This document shows positions 16,014 through 24,182 of a stretch of DNA of 34,999 nt, in pieces. The notes beneath the pieces are model-generated. The model worked only from the letters and a program-made list of their open reading frames with translations, searched no databases and was not told where the DNA came from. This stretch comes from Betaproteobacteria bacterium (lineage in GTDB: Bacteria > Pseudomonadota > Gammaproteobacteria > Burkholderiales > SG8-41), in assembly GCA_028291945.1 (NCBI GenBank), contig JAQGNH010000560.1, positions 1-34,999 on the forward strand. The letters are read 5' to 3'. Within the stretch, counting starts at the first letter, position 1, and every line of letters begins with the position of its first letter. A program made the translations under genes and the position numbers.

Positions 16014-19000
16014 ACATCTCTCGCTTCTTCATCGACCGGCCCATTTTCGCCGGGGTGCTGTCGATACTCATTTTCGTCGCCGGCGTGATCGCGATGTTCA
16101 ATCTGCCGATCAGCGAATATCCCGAGGTAGTGCCGCCGTCGATCGTCGTGCGCGCAACCTACCCGGGCGCGAATCCGAAGGTGATCGCGGAAACCGTCGC
16201 TGCCCCCCTTGAGGAACAGATCAACGGGGTCGAGAACCTTCTGTACATGTCCTCTCGCGCCACCACCGACGGCGCGCTGACCCTCACGGTCACGTTCAAG
16301 ATCGGCACCAACCCGGAAGCCGCCGAAACTCAGGTGCAGAACCGGGTGCAACGCGCGCTCCCGCGTCTGCCCGATGAAGTCCGGCAGTTCGGCGTCATTA
16401 CCCAGAAAAGCTCGCCCGATCTGACGATGGTCGTGCATCTGGTGTCGCCTGACGGCCGCTACGACGAGATGTACCTGCGGAATTACGCCGTCATCAACAT
16501 CCACGACGTGCTCGCCCGCATTCCGGGTATGGGAGACGTACGCCTGTTCGGTTCGGGCGATTACGCAATGCGGGTGTGGATCGATCCGCAGAAGCTCGCA
16601 GCCCGCAGTCTCACGGCAGCCGACGTCGTGAAGGCGATACGCGAACAAAACCGGCAGGTTGCGGCCGGCGTTGTGGGCGCCGCACCTACAGCGAATTACG
16701 TCGAGTTCCAGCTGCCGGTCAACACACAGGGACGGCTGACGACAGAGGAGGAGTTCGGCGAAATCATCGTTGCCACCACGGCCGACGGCGCGGTCACGCG
16801 GCTGAAAGATGTCGCGCGGCTCGAGCTCGGCGCCGGCGAATACGCATTGCGAAGCCTGCTCAACAACAAGCCCGCAGTCGCGATCCCCGTGTTCCAGGCC
16901 CCGGGCTCGAACGCGCTCGCGCTGTCCGATAACGTCCGCAAGACGATGGAGCAGCTCAAGCGCGATTTCCCTCCGGGCGTCGACTACCACGTCGTGTACG
17001 ACCCGACGCGCTTCGTCCGGAAGTCGATCGAGGCAGTCGTGCACACGCTCTTCGAAGCGCTGCTGCTGGTGGTGCTGGTCGTGATCGTATTCCTGCAGAC
17101 CTGGCGCGCGTCGATTATTCCGCTCGCCGCGGTGCCGGTCTCCATCGTGGGCACGTTCGCGCTGATGCTCGGCCTCGGGTTCTCGATCAACGCGCTGTCG
17201 CTGTTCGGGCTCGTGCTGGCGATCGGGATCGTGGTCGACGACGCGATCGTGGTGGTGGAGAACGTCGAGCGTAACATCGGGCTCGGTCTTACACCCAAGG
17301 AGGCGGCCTATAAGGCGATGACCGAAGTGAGCGGACCGATCATCGCGATCGCGCTCACGCTCTGCGCCGTGTTCATACCGATTGCGTTCATCAGCGGCCT
17401 CACGGGCCAGTTCTACCGTCAATTTGCGCTGACGATCGCGATCTCCACGGTCATTTCAGCGTTCAACTCGCTCACGCTGTCGCCCGCGCTTGCAGCCATT
17501 CTTCTGCGCGGGCACGACGCGCCCAAGGATCGTTTCACGCGCTTCATGGACTGGGCGTTCGGCTGGTTCTTCAGCCGCTTCAACCGCGTCTTCCACCGCT
17601 CGGCTGATGCGTACCAGTCCGGGGTGGGGCACGTGCTCCATCGCAAGAGCTTTGCGGTGGGCATTTATCTCATTCTGATCGGCCTCACCTACGTCCTCTT
17701 TCAGAAGGTGCCAGACGGCTTCGTGCCGGCGCAGGACAAGCAATATCTGGTCGGCTTCGCGCAGCTTCCCGACGGCGCATCGATCGAGCGCACGGAAGCC
17801 GTGATCAGGCGCATGTCCGACATCGCGATGAAGACACCCGGCGTGAGGGATGCCATTGCGTTCCCGGGTCTCTCGATCAACGGGTTCACCAACGCGCCCA
17901 ATGCCGGCATCGTTTTCCTGGGCCTCGATGAATTCGAAAACCGCAAGGGAAAGGCGCTCTCGGGCGGCGCCATAGCGCTCGACATCAACAAGCGCCTCGG
18001 CGGAATACAGGACGCTTTCATCGCCGTGTTCCCGCCGCCCGCTGTGCAGGGGCTCGGCACGATCGGTGGCTTCAAGCTTCAGATCGAAGACCGCGCATCG
18101 CTCGGCGATGAAGCGCTACACAAAGTGATGGGCGAAATCACGGCCAAAGCGAATCAGACGCCGGAGCTCGCGCGCGTGTTCACAAGCTTTCAGATCAACG
18201 TGCCGCAGCTTTTTGCCGATGTCGACCGCACGAAGGTGAAGCGCCTGGGCGTGCCGCTCACGGACGTGTTCGACACGATGCAGATCAATCTCGGCTCGCT
18301 GTACGTGAACGACTTCAATCGCTTCGGCCGCACGTATCGCGTGATGGTGCAGGCGGACGCGGAGCATCGCTCGCACGCCGATGACATCATCAATCTCAAG
18401 ACGCGAAACGCGCGCGGCGAAATGGTGCCGCTCGGCTCGATCATGCGGGTCAGCGCGAGCTATGGACCGGATGCCGCGATGCGCTACAACGCGTTTCCCA
18501 CAGCGGAGCTGAACGGTGGGCCCGCGCCCGGATTCAGCTCGGGACAGGCGCAGGACGCGATCGAGCGCATCGTCACTGAGGCGTTGCCACGCGGCATGTC
18601 GTTCGAATGGACTGAGCTCACCTACCAGGACATCCTTGCGGGTAATACCGCGCTCTTCGTCTTCCCGCTCTGCGTTCTTCTCGTGTTTCTCGTCCTCGCC
18701 GCGCAGTACGAAAGCTGGACGCTACCGCTCGCCGTGATCCTGATCGTTCCGATGTGCGTGCTGTTCGCGATGACTGGCGTGTGGCTGTGGAAAGGCGATA
18801 ACAATATCTTCACACAGATCAGTCTCTTCGTGCTCGTCGGCCTCGCGTGCAAGAACGCGATCCTGATCGTCGAGTTCGCCCGAGAGCTGGAGCTGCAGGG
18901 GCGCGGCCTCGTCGAGGCTGCTCTCGAAGCGTGCCGTCTGCGGCTGCGCCCAATCCTGATGACCTCATTCGCTTTCATCATGGGCGTGGTTCCGCTTGCG

Positions 19001-19195
19001 CTTTCGACCGGCGCCGGCGCCGAGATGCGCCAGGCGATGGGTGTCGCGGTGTTCGCTGGCATGCTGGGCGTAACATTGTTTGGACTCTTTCTCACGCCGG
19101 TCTTTTACGTGATCCTCGGCGCCCTTCGCCATCGCTTCGCGCCATCAACGGTGCATGTGCCTGCGCCGGACCCGGCCTCTGAAGGAGTCACGTGA
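16010..19195 (+). CDS. RND multidrug efflux permease (HAE1/AcrB type)
   Basis: A 1061-residue inner-membrane proton-drug antiporter of full family length. It starts MNISRFFIDRPIFAGVLSI, typical of the family. Twelve membrane segments are grouped as 1+5+1+5, with the proton-relay pair Asp410-Asp411 in TM4 (IGIVVDDAIVVVENVERN). Porter and docking domain landmarks include GFVPAQDKQYLVGFAQLPDGAS and the late block LVGLACKNAILIVEFA. The start overlaps the adaptor stop and its end overlaps the next gene, so all three are made together. It belongs to the branch with NodT/OprM-type partners. Substrates cannot be inferred. Confidence 0.96.
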   Translation: MNISRFFIDRPIFAGVLSILIFVAGVIAMFNLPISEYPEVVPPSIVVRATYPGANPKVIAETVAAPLEEQINGVENLLYMSSRATTDGALTLTVTFKIGTNPEAAETQVQNRVQRALPRLPDEVRQFGVITQKSSPDLTMVVHLVSPDGRYDEMYLRNYAVINIHDVLARIPGMGDVRLFGSGDYAMRVWIDPQKLAARSLTAADVVKAIREQNRQVAAGVVGAAPTANYVEFQLPVNTQGRLTTEEEFGEIIVATTADGAVTRLKDVARLELGAGEYALRSLLNNKPAVAIPVFQAPGSNALALSDNVRKTMEQLKRDFPPGVDYHVVYDPTRFVRKSIEAVVHTLFEALLLVVLVVIVFLQTWRASIIPLAAVPVSIVGTFALMLGLGFSINALSLFGLVLAIGIVVDDAIVVVENVERNIGLGLTPKEAAYKAMTEVSGPIIAIALTLCAVFIPIAFISGLTGQFYRQFALTIAISTVISAFNSLTLSPALAAILLRGHDAPKDRFTRFMDWAFGWFFSRFNRVFHRSADAYQSGVGHVLHRKSFAVGIYLILIGLTYVLFQKVPDGFVPAQDKQYLVGFAQLPDGASIERTEAVIRRMSDIAMKTPGVRDAIAFPGLSINGFTNAPNAGIVFLGLDEFENRKGKALSGGAIALDINKRLGGIQDAFIAVFPPPAVQGLGTIGGFKLQIEDRASLGDEALHKVMGEITAKANQTPELARVFTSFQINVPQLFADVDRTKVKRLGVPLTDVFDTMQINLGSLYVNDFNRFGRTYRVMVQADAEHRSHADDIINLKTRNARGEMVPLGSIMRVSASYGPDAAMRYNAFPTAELNGGPAPGFSSGQAQDAIERIVTEALPRGMSFEWTELTYQDILAGNTALFVFPLCVLLVFLVLAAQYESWTLPLAVILIVPMCVLFAMTGVWLWKGDNNIFTQISLFVLVGLACKNAILIVEFARELELQGRGLVEAALEACRLRLRPILMTSFAFIMGVVPLALSTGAGAEMRQAMGVAVFAGMLGVTLFGLFLTPVFYVILGALRHRFAPSTVHVPAPDPASEGVT

Positions 19196-20649
19196 TGAGA
19201 ATCGTCGCCGCTCTGGTCGCCGTCGTACTCAGCGGCTGTTCGTTGATACCGAAATTCGAGCAGCCGCCGGTCGAGATCCCTGCGCAATATAAGGAACTCG
19301 GCCCGGAGGAACGCGGCAGCTGGAAGGAAGCGCAGCCGGCCGACGCGTTGGCGCGCGGCGAATGGTGGAAAGTGTTCAGCGATCCGGTGCTCGATCAGCT
19401 CGAGTCGCAGGCTGTGGAGGCGAACCAGAACCTCAAGAGCGCAGCGGCCCGCGTCGCGCAGTCACGCGCCCTTCTCGGCGTCACCGCGGCCGACCGCTAT
19501 CCGCAGGGTACCGTCGGTTTCGGCCCCACGCGCTCGCACCCATCCGCCGTCTCGCAGGGTCTGCTCGACGGCACCGATACGAAGCCGGTGACCATCTGGC
19601 GGGCGCCGCTCACCGTGAGTTACGAGGTCGATCTGTTCGGTCGCGTATCGAGCAGCGTTGCCGCGGCCCGGAATGACGTCGCGGCGAGCGAAGCGCTGTA
19701 CCGCTCGATTCTGCTCTCGTTGCAGGCCGACGTCGCGCAGTCGTACTTCACCCTGCGCGCCACCGATGCAGAGCTCGGCGTGCTTCGAGAAACGGTAAGG
19801 AGCCGCGAAGATAACGTGCGTCTGCTGCAGCGGCGCTTCGACCTTGGCGACATCGGCGAGCTCGACCTCGCGCGCGCGAAGACCGAGCTGTCCACGACGC
19901 GCACGGACGCGATCGGACTCGAGCGGCAGCGTGCACAGCTCGAACATGCGCTTGCGGTATTGCTTGGCAAGCCGCCGGCTTCGTTCGCGCTGGCGCCTGC
20001 GGCGCTCGCAGCCGACGTGCCGAGCGTGCCGCCAGGCCTCCCGTCGGCGCTGCTTGAGCGGCGTCCCGACATTGCGGCAGCGCAGCGCAGGATGATTGCG
20101 ACGAACGCGCGCATCGGCGTTGCACGCTCAGCGTTCTTCCCGTCGCTGAATCTCACCGGATTGGCAGGGTTCGAATCCAATGAGCTGTCCAACCTGTTCA
20201 ACTGGTCGAGCCGCACGTGGCTGCTGGGACCATTGTTCGGCACCATCCTGTCGATGCCCGTTTTTGACGGGGGACGAAACCGCGCGAATCTCAATCGCTC
20301 GTGGGCAGCGCTCGACGAATCGGTGGCCGACTACCGGCAAAGCGTGCTGATCGCTTTCGGCGAGGTCGAAGACAACCTTGCCGGTCTGCGCGTGCTGAGC
20401 GAACAGTCGGCAACGACACAGGACTCACTGACTTCGGCAGGCCGTGCGCTCAAGCTCGCGGACACGCGCTATCGCGCCGGTGCGACCAGCTATCTGGACG
20501 TGATCGACGCACAGCGCGGCGTGCTCTCGATCCGGCGAACCGATGTGCAAATAGCCGGCGCACGCGCGACCTCGACAGTCGCGCTCATACGCGCGCTCGG
20601 CGGCGGCTGGGATGCGCCGGTGATGACCGGATCGGTAGGTGACAAATGA
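19195..20649 (+). CDS. RND efflux outer membrane factor (NodT/OprM type)
   Basis: A 484-residue outer-membrane channel lipoprotein with a lipobox (VLSGC, Cys15). Two OEP repeats are visible (first near DQLESQAVEANQNLKSAAAR, second near LLERRPDIAAAQRRM), with the conserved GxxxSYEVDLFGR turn. GGAG lies 7 nt before ATG 19195; a GTG at 19192 overlaps the permease stop. It closes the efflux operon. Confidence 0.94.
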   Translation: MRIVAALVAVVLSGCSLIPKFEQPPVEIPAQYKELGPEERGSWKEAQPADALARGEWWKVFSDPVLDQLESQAVEANQNLKSAAARVAQSRALLGVTAADRYPQGTVGFGPTRSHPSAVSQGLLDGTDTKPVTIWRAPLTVSYEVDLFGRVSSSVAAARNDVAASEALYRSILLSLQADVAQSYFTLRATDAELGVLRETVRSREDNVRLLQRRFDLGDIGELDLARAKTELSTTRTDAIGLERQRAQLEHALAVLLGKPPASFALAPAALAADVPSVPPGLPSALLERRPDIAAAQRRMIATNARIGVARSAFFPSLNLTGLAGFESNELSNLFNWSSRTWLLGPLFGTILSMPVFDGGRNRANLNRSWAALDESVADYRQSVLIAFGEVEDNLAGLRVLSEQSATTQDSLTSAGRALKLADTRYRAGATSYLDVIDAQRGVLSIRRTDVQIAGARATSTVALIRALGGGWDAPVMTGSVGDK

Positions 20650-20758
20650 TGGTCGGACTTCTCCTCGTCCCCAAATCGACAAGCTCGATCATCCGTTAAC
20701 TCGGCGCGTCGTCCTGCAGAACATACGCGCCGCCATCCTTGATCCGTCCGATAAACAT

Positions 20759-21200
20759 CCGTGACATTTCGAACTTATCCTTTTCGCACCGAACAAACGA
20801 TAAGACTGAGCAACGCGAAACGAAGGGGCTACGCACTTGAAGATCACCGAAGCGATAAAAACAGCGGACACGGAGCACGTGGTTTACTTTCTCCTCACGG
20901 CTTACGTAGAGACACTTCAATATTACGATCCACTGAGATCCTGCCTTCCCGAACACGTCAAACGATTACCCATGGCGGGGATGTCAGATGTTTCCGAGCG
21001 ATTGCGGGCGGTGCGCAGTGCGAGCGAGCAGAACGCACAGTCGGAAGCGCGGACGTTAATAGAGGAGGTCTTCGAAGTATTCAGCGCGGCGTTTCAGCGG
21101 CTGAGCGCACTGCAACAATCGCACCAGTTCCTCATCAGCTGGTTGTCACTTTCTGCTCCAGGCCCGCACTCAAGCAGGCGGTGCGCTAGCGCAGGCGCGT
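20759..21200 (+). repeat. Duplicated segment, copy A
   Basis: About 440 bp closely similar in DNA sequence to 21942-22378, covering the control region and the whole small-protein gene. It starts near CGTGACA and fades just after a shared GCTAGCGC. The two copies are direct repeats about 1.18 kb apart with a receiver gene between them. Confidence 0.75.
20770..20794 (+). promoter_or_regulatory. CGAAC direct repeat upstream of copy A
   Basis: CGAAC at 20770-20774 and again at 20790-20794, a 20-bp period (two helical turns). The 15-bp spacer differs by one base from that at 21951-21975. Possibly an activator site or part of a promoter. Confidence 0.35.
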
Positions 21201-21295
21201 CATCCTCGCGATGGGGATCGCCTTCACCGTCGTTCGCCGATGGCCGCCCGCACCGCCGTGAGCAGCTCATCGCGCGTGAAAGGCTTGGCAAGTAG
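20837..21295 (+). CDS. Small protein of the three-copy unknown family (copy A)
   Basis: A 152-residue frame starting at TTG 20837, with AAGGGG 8 nt upstream. Residues 1-115 match copy B at 22017 closely (VVYFLLTAYVETLQYYDPLR, EHVKRLPMAGMSDVSERLR, SALQQSHQFL, SWLSLSAPGP) and copy C at 2907 more distantly. It lacks a signal peptide and looks cytoplasmic and mostly helical. Near its 3' end a length difference from copy B has put the shared TAG out of frame. Translation therefore continues for about 30 unrelated residues and overlaps the convergent receiver gene by 72 bp. No known domain recognised. Confidence 0.7.
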   Translation: MKITEAIKTADTEHVVYFLLTAYVETLQYYDPLRSCLPEHVKRLPMAGMSDVSERLRAVRSASEQNAQSEARTLIEEVFEVFSAAFQRLSALQQSHQFLISWLSLSAPGPHSSRRCASAGASSSRWGSPSPSFADGRPHRREQLIARERLGK

Positions 21296-21586
21296 TTTTC
21301 GTGCGTCAAACGCACGCGCGGCCGAGGACGACGCCCCAAGACCAGCGCGGAACCGACCTGACATCGCGATGACCGGAGTATTCGGATGCGCACGCTGTAG
21401 CGCGCTCACGATCCCCGCCCCCGCGTGCCGTGGCATGCGGACGTCGACGATCACCAGGTCGGCGTGATCGTTTGCCAAGGCTTCGTGAAGTGTTCGCGTG
21501 CGAACGTCATAGCCCGACTCAGTCAGCCACTCCTTCAGGAGGTCGCGCATAAGATCGTTGTGCTCGATGATAACGATGCTCGTCAT
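21224..21586 (-). CDS. Single-domain response regulator with degenerate acidic pocket
   Basis: A 120-residue receiver without output domain. Asp48 (LVIVDVRMP), Ser in AMSGRF and Lys in AKPF are kept, but the acidic pair of strand 1 reads Glu-His (IVIIEHND), so Mg2+ binding may be altered. It is a paralogue of the receiver at 10308. ATG 21586 is aligned with that start; the frame is open further upstream without family sequence. It lies between the two copies of the small-protein gene and converges on copy A. No kinase gene is adjacent. Confidence 0.85.
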   Translation of the reverse strand: MTSIVIIEHNDLMRDLLKEWLTESGYDVRTRTLHEALANDHADLVIVDVRMPRHAGAGIVSALQRAHPNTPVIAMSGRFRAGLGASSSAARAFDARKLLAKPFTRDELLTAVRAAIGERR

Positions 21587-21792
21587 ATTTCGACCAAAGT
21601 ACGCCTGTCGGGCATTCGTGGGCACCGTCATTGCACGCGTCGAGCGTTGCGCGCTGATGTCTCGAGAACGCGGCTGCGTTACCGATGTAGCGCGCCCTGA
21701 ATTGCGTTCTGCATTGCTGCAGATCTGCGGGGAATGTGCAGCTGAAACACAACTGTATTCGCGCCTGTCACGACCTCGACACAGGCCCTCAG

Positions 21793-21838
21793 TTTCATTC
21801 GTAACCGCACACCCAATGAGACGAAACATGCACGTAAC
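21793..21838 (+). promoter_or_regulatory. Putative OmpR-family operator, second copy
   Basis: TTTCA-TT-CGTAACC (21793-21806), a 16-bp gap, then GAAACAT-GCA-CGTAAC (21823-21838). The order and parts match those at 13249-13293. It lies in the 430-bp gap between the receiver at 21586 (minus) and copy B at 22017 (plus). I see no gene in that gap. Confidence 0.4.
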
Positions 21839-21950
21839 CGACGCGAACGAATCTATCGCGAAGGGGCCGACTCGGTTAGCTCGCTAGAGCTGTTCGTAAT
21901 CGCCGCCTATACAGCGAAATGTCTACGCTCGTATAAATTTTCGTGACACT

Positions 21951-21975
21951 CGAACTTATCCTTTTCGCATCGAAC
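21951..21975 (+). promoter_or_regulatory. CGAAC direct repeat upstream of copy B
   Basis: CGAAC at 21951-21955 and 21971-21975 with a 15-bp spacer, as at copy A. A TATAAA lies at 21932-21937, just before it. Confidence 0.35.
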
Positions 21976-22016
21976 AAACGTTGAGACTCAGCAACACGAA
22001 ACCAAAGGGAGTGCAG

Positions 22017-22370
22017 TTGAAAATCACCGAAGCGATAAACATAGCCGACACTGAGCACGTTGTTTACTTCCTCCTTACGGCGTACGTGGAGACCCTCCAT
22101 TATTACGATCCGCTAAGGTCCTCCCTTCCCGAGCACGTCAAACGATTACCCATGGCCGGGATCTCGGATGTATCCGAGCGGTTGCGCGCGCTGCGCACAG
22201 CGATCGAGCAGTACGCAAAGTCGCAAGCTCGGCTGTTGATAGAAGAGGTCGTCGAAGTATTCAGCACGGCGTTACAGCGACTGAGCGCATTGCAAAAAAC
22301 GCACCAGTTCGTCAGTAGCTGGTTGTCTCTTTCTCTCCCGAGCCCGCAGCCTCAGGGTGCGGCACGCTAG
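22017..22370 (+). CDS. Small protein of the three-copy unknown family (copy B)
   Basis: A 117-residue protein from TTG 22017, with AAGGGAG about 6 nt upstream; a GTG at 22011 is possible. Sequence landmarks are VVYFLLTAYVETLHYYDPLR, EHVKRLPMAGISDVSERLR and a helical C-terminal half ending SWLSLSLPSP. This copy looks intact and shows where copy A would normally stop. The LLxAYxExLxYxD and VKRxPxxGxxDVxERL blocks, shared with copy C, mark the family core. No function can be assigned. Linkage to a single-domain receiver suggests a signalling role, which is only inference. Confidence 0.7.
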   Translation: MKITEAINIADTEHVVYFLLTAYVETLHYYDPLRSSLPEHVKRLPMAGISDVSERLRALRTAIEQYAKSQARLLIEEVVEVFSTALQRLSALQKTHQFVSSWLSLSLPSPQPQGAAR

Positions 22371-22411
22371 CGCGTGCGCTTTCGCGAGGCGCGACAGTTG
22401 AGCAACTGAGC

Positions 22412-22675
22412 GTGCCTCATGTGCTGGCGAAATTGACGGACGTCGAGTTGTCGGACGTCAAACAGAAGCTGGCGGCGGACGCTCCTGCTCATGCCGAGCA
22501 GGGCATGTATCTCGAGCACCTTTGGAGCAATGCAGATCACCCGAACGAGGTGCTATTTCTTTTTCGGGTCGATGATCTCGAACACTGCAAGCGGCTCATG
22601 GCGCGCGTTCATTTGGAGGCACGACTCGAAGACCCAGATGCCAAACTGCCCGAGACGATCTTTCTTGATGGGTGA
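22412..22675 (+). CDS. Conserved-looking hypothetical protein, 87 residues
   Basis: Starts at GTG 22412, 41 bp after copy B, on the same strand. The peptide (HVLAKLTDVELSDVKQKL ... VLFLFRVDDLEHCKRLM ... PETIFLDG) alternates strands and helices in a way that fits a small ferredoxin-like alpha/beta fold, as in stress-responsive or monooxygenase-like barrel proteins. That fold is a guess from pattern. A second GTG at 22421 could be the start. No signal peptide or membrane segment. Confidence 0.6.
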   Translation: MPHVLAKLTDVELSDVKQKLAADAPAHAEQGMYLEHLWSNADHPNEVLFLFRVDDLEHCKRLMARVHLEARLEDPDAKLPETIFLDG

Positions 22676-22859
22676 TAGAACTACGGCATATGACCGGCCT
22701 TCTTACGTGCGGCGCGCCGCGCCGTTCAGTCAGGCGGTGTTGCTCGAAACCGTGCCCGCTGAATGTCATATGCGGTTGGGGGCTGCATAGCGGACCCGGC
22801 ATTGCCGGAATTCAATCACAGCGAGGAATGTTCGAAGGCCGTGTGGTAAGTTGCGGCCG

Positions 22860-24182
22860 CTAACCCTCACTATCCAATCGCGTGACGCGCCAGATGACGT
22901 TGCCAACGTCATCGGCAACCAGTAGTGCGCCGCGCTTATCGATGGCCACGCCGACTGGACGTCCGTATGCTTTCCCCTGCGGGCTGACAAAGCCCGCGAG
23001 TACCTCGACCGGCTGACCTGCCGGCCTGCCGCCGCTGAAAGGCACGAAGACCACGTTGTAGCCGCTTCGCGGCTTGCGATTCCAGGAGCCGTGCTGGCCG
23101 ACGAACATCCCGCTCCAGAACTGTTCGGGTAAAGCGTTCTTTTGTGAATACGCGAGTCCCAGCGCCGCCACGTGCGGTCCCAGGGCATAGTCGGGTTTGA
23201 TCGCTCGCGCGACGAGGTCGGGCCGCGGCGGCCTCACGCGGCTGTCGACATGACCGCCGTAATAGCTGTAAGGCCATCCATAAAACGCGCGCTCCTTGAC
23301 GGAGGTCAGGTAATCGGGGACAAGGTCGCTGCCGAGCTCATCGCGCTCGTTCACGACGGTCCAAAGCGCGCCACTGCGCGGTTCCCATGCGAGACCGTTC
23401 GGGTTGCGCATGCCGGATGCAAAGATGCGATGCAGGCCGCTCTTGGCATCGACCTCCCAGATCGCCGCGCGTCCGCTTTCGTTGTCCATACCGTCTTCGC
23501 CTGCATTGCTGTTCGAGCCCACCGTCACGTACAGTTGTGACCCGTTACTGTTGGCAATCAGGTTCTTCGTCCAGTGGTAATTTGGACGACCCGCAGGCAG
23601 ATCCACGACCTTTGTACCAGGTGCGGTGATCCGCATCTCACCTGTCGTGTAAGGAAAGCGCATGACAGCATCGGTGTTGGCGACAAACAGATCGTTGCCG
23701 ATCAACGCCATGCCGAACGGTGAGTTCAGTCCCACGAGAAACGCGGACTTGGTCTCGGCAATCCCATCGCCGTCGGCGTCGCGCAGCAACGTTATGCGAT
23801 TCGCGGTGGGTACTTCCGCCCCCGTATCCTTCATCACCCATTTCGTAATCCAACCTTTGATGCCATTACCATCGGGGTTCGGGGGCGCGTTGGTCTCGGC
23901 AACCAGGACATCGCCATTGGGCAACACATAAATCCAGCGTGGATGATCGAGATCCGCCGCAAAGGCAGACACGACAATCCCGGGCGCGCTTACCGGCTTC
24001 GCAGCCGCCGGCCAGCCTTCGGCGGGCGCGATGTTCACCGTCGGTATGAGCCTGTGTACAGGCGGTGGGAGCGCCGGATTAGGACCAATCCCTGCCGACA
24101 GAGGTACCTGCGCTACGTCGCCGCAACCCGAGAACACTGCGACAACGCCCACAGCGAATACCCCTCGGATTGACCGGTGCAT
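22860..24182 (-). CDS. PQQ-type sugar (sorbosone/glucose) dehydrogenase, lipoprotein
   Basis: A 440-residue periplasmic beta-propeller of the GDSH/YliI family. From ATG 24182 the signal ends in a lipobox (VFSGC, Cys20). Propeller landmarks are LDHPRWIYVLPNGDVLVAET, VGLNSPFGMALIGNDLFVANT, SGMRNPNGLAWEPRSGALWTVVNERDELG, FVGQHGSWNRKP and GRPVGVAIDKRGALLVADDVGNVIWRV. These fit a PQQ-dependent aldose or sorbosone dehydrogenase. No PQQ synthesis genes are in the window. The frame extends 31 codons further upstream, but that part does not look like a signal peptide. Substrate unknown. Confidence 0.9.
   Translation of the reverse strand: MHRSIRGVFAVGVVAVFSGCGDVAQVPLSAGIGPNPALPPPVHRLIPTVNIAPAEGWPAAAKPVSAPGIVVSAFAADLDHPRWIYVLPNGDVLVAETNAPPNPDGNGIKGWITKWVMKDTGAEVPTANRITLLRDADGDGIAETKSAFLVGLNSPFGMALIGNDLFVANTDAVMRFPYTTGEMRITAPGTKVVDLPAGRPNYHWTKNLIANSNGSQLYVTVGSNSNAGEDGMDNESGRAAIWEVDAKSGLHRIFASGMRNPNGLAWEPRSGALWTVVNERDELGSDLVPDYLTSVKERAFYGWPYSYYGGHVDSRVRPPRPDLVARAIKPDYALGPHVAALGLAYSQKNALPEQFWSGMFVGQHGSWNRKPRSGYNVVFVPFSGGRPAGQPVEVLAGFVSPQGKAYGRPVGVAIDKRGALLVADDVGNVIWRVTRLDSEG

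Larger units (their letters stand above)
21942..22378 (+). repeat. Duplicated segment, copy B
   Basis: Partner of 20759-21200. Similarity covers about 65 bp before the start codon and the whole gene, so control and coding regions were duplicated together. Confidence 0.75.

Noticed and set aside
15992-17422. Long open frame of 476 codons on the minus strand inside the RND genes
   Set aside because: It is antisense to the clear RND permease, has a His/Arg/Asp-rich composition typical of mirror frames in GC-rich DNA, and no domain.
21587-21950. N-terminal extension of the receiver at 21224 up to 21829
   Set aside because: The extra 81 residues have no receiver or other family sequence, and the paralogue at 10308 starts at the equivalent of 21586.
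22798-22811. CCGGCATTGCCGG as a terminator between the convergent genes at 22675 and 22860
   Set aside because: The stem is only five base pairs with no T-run; too weak to annotate.
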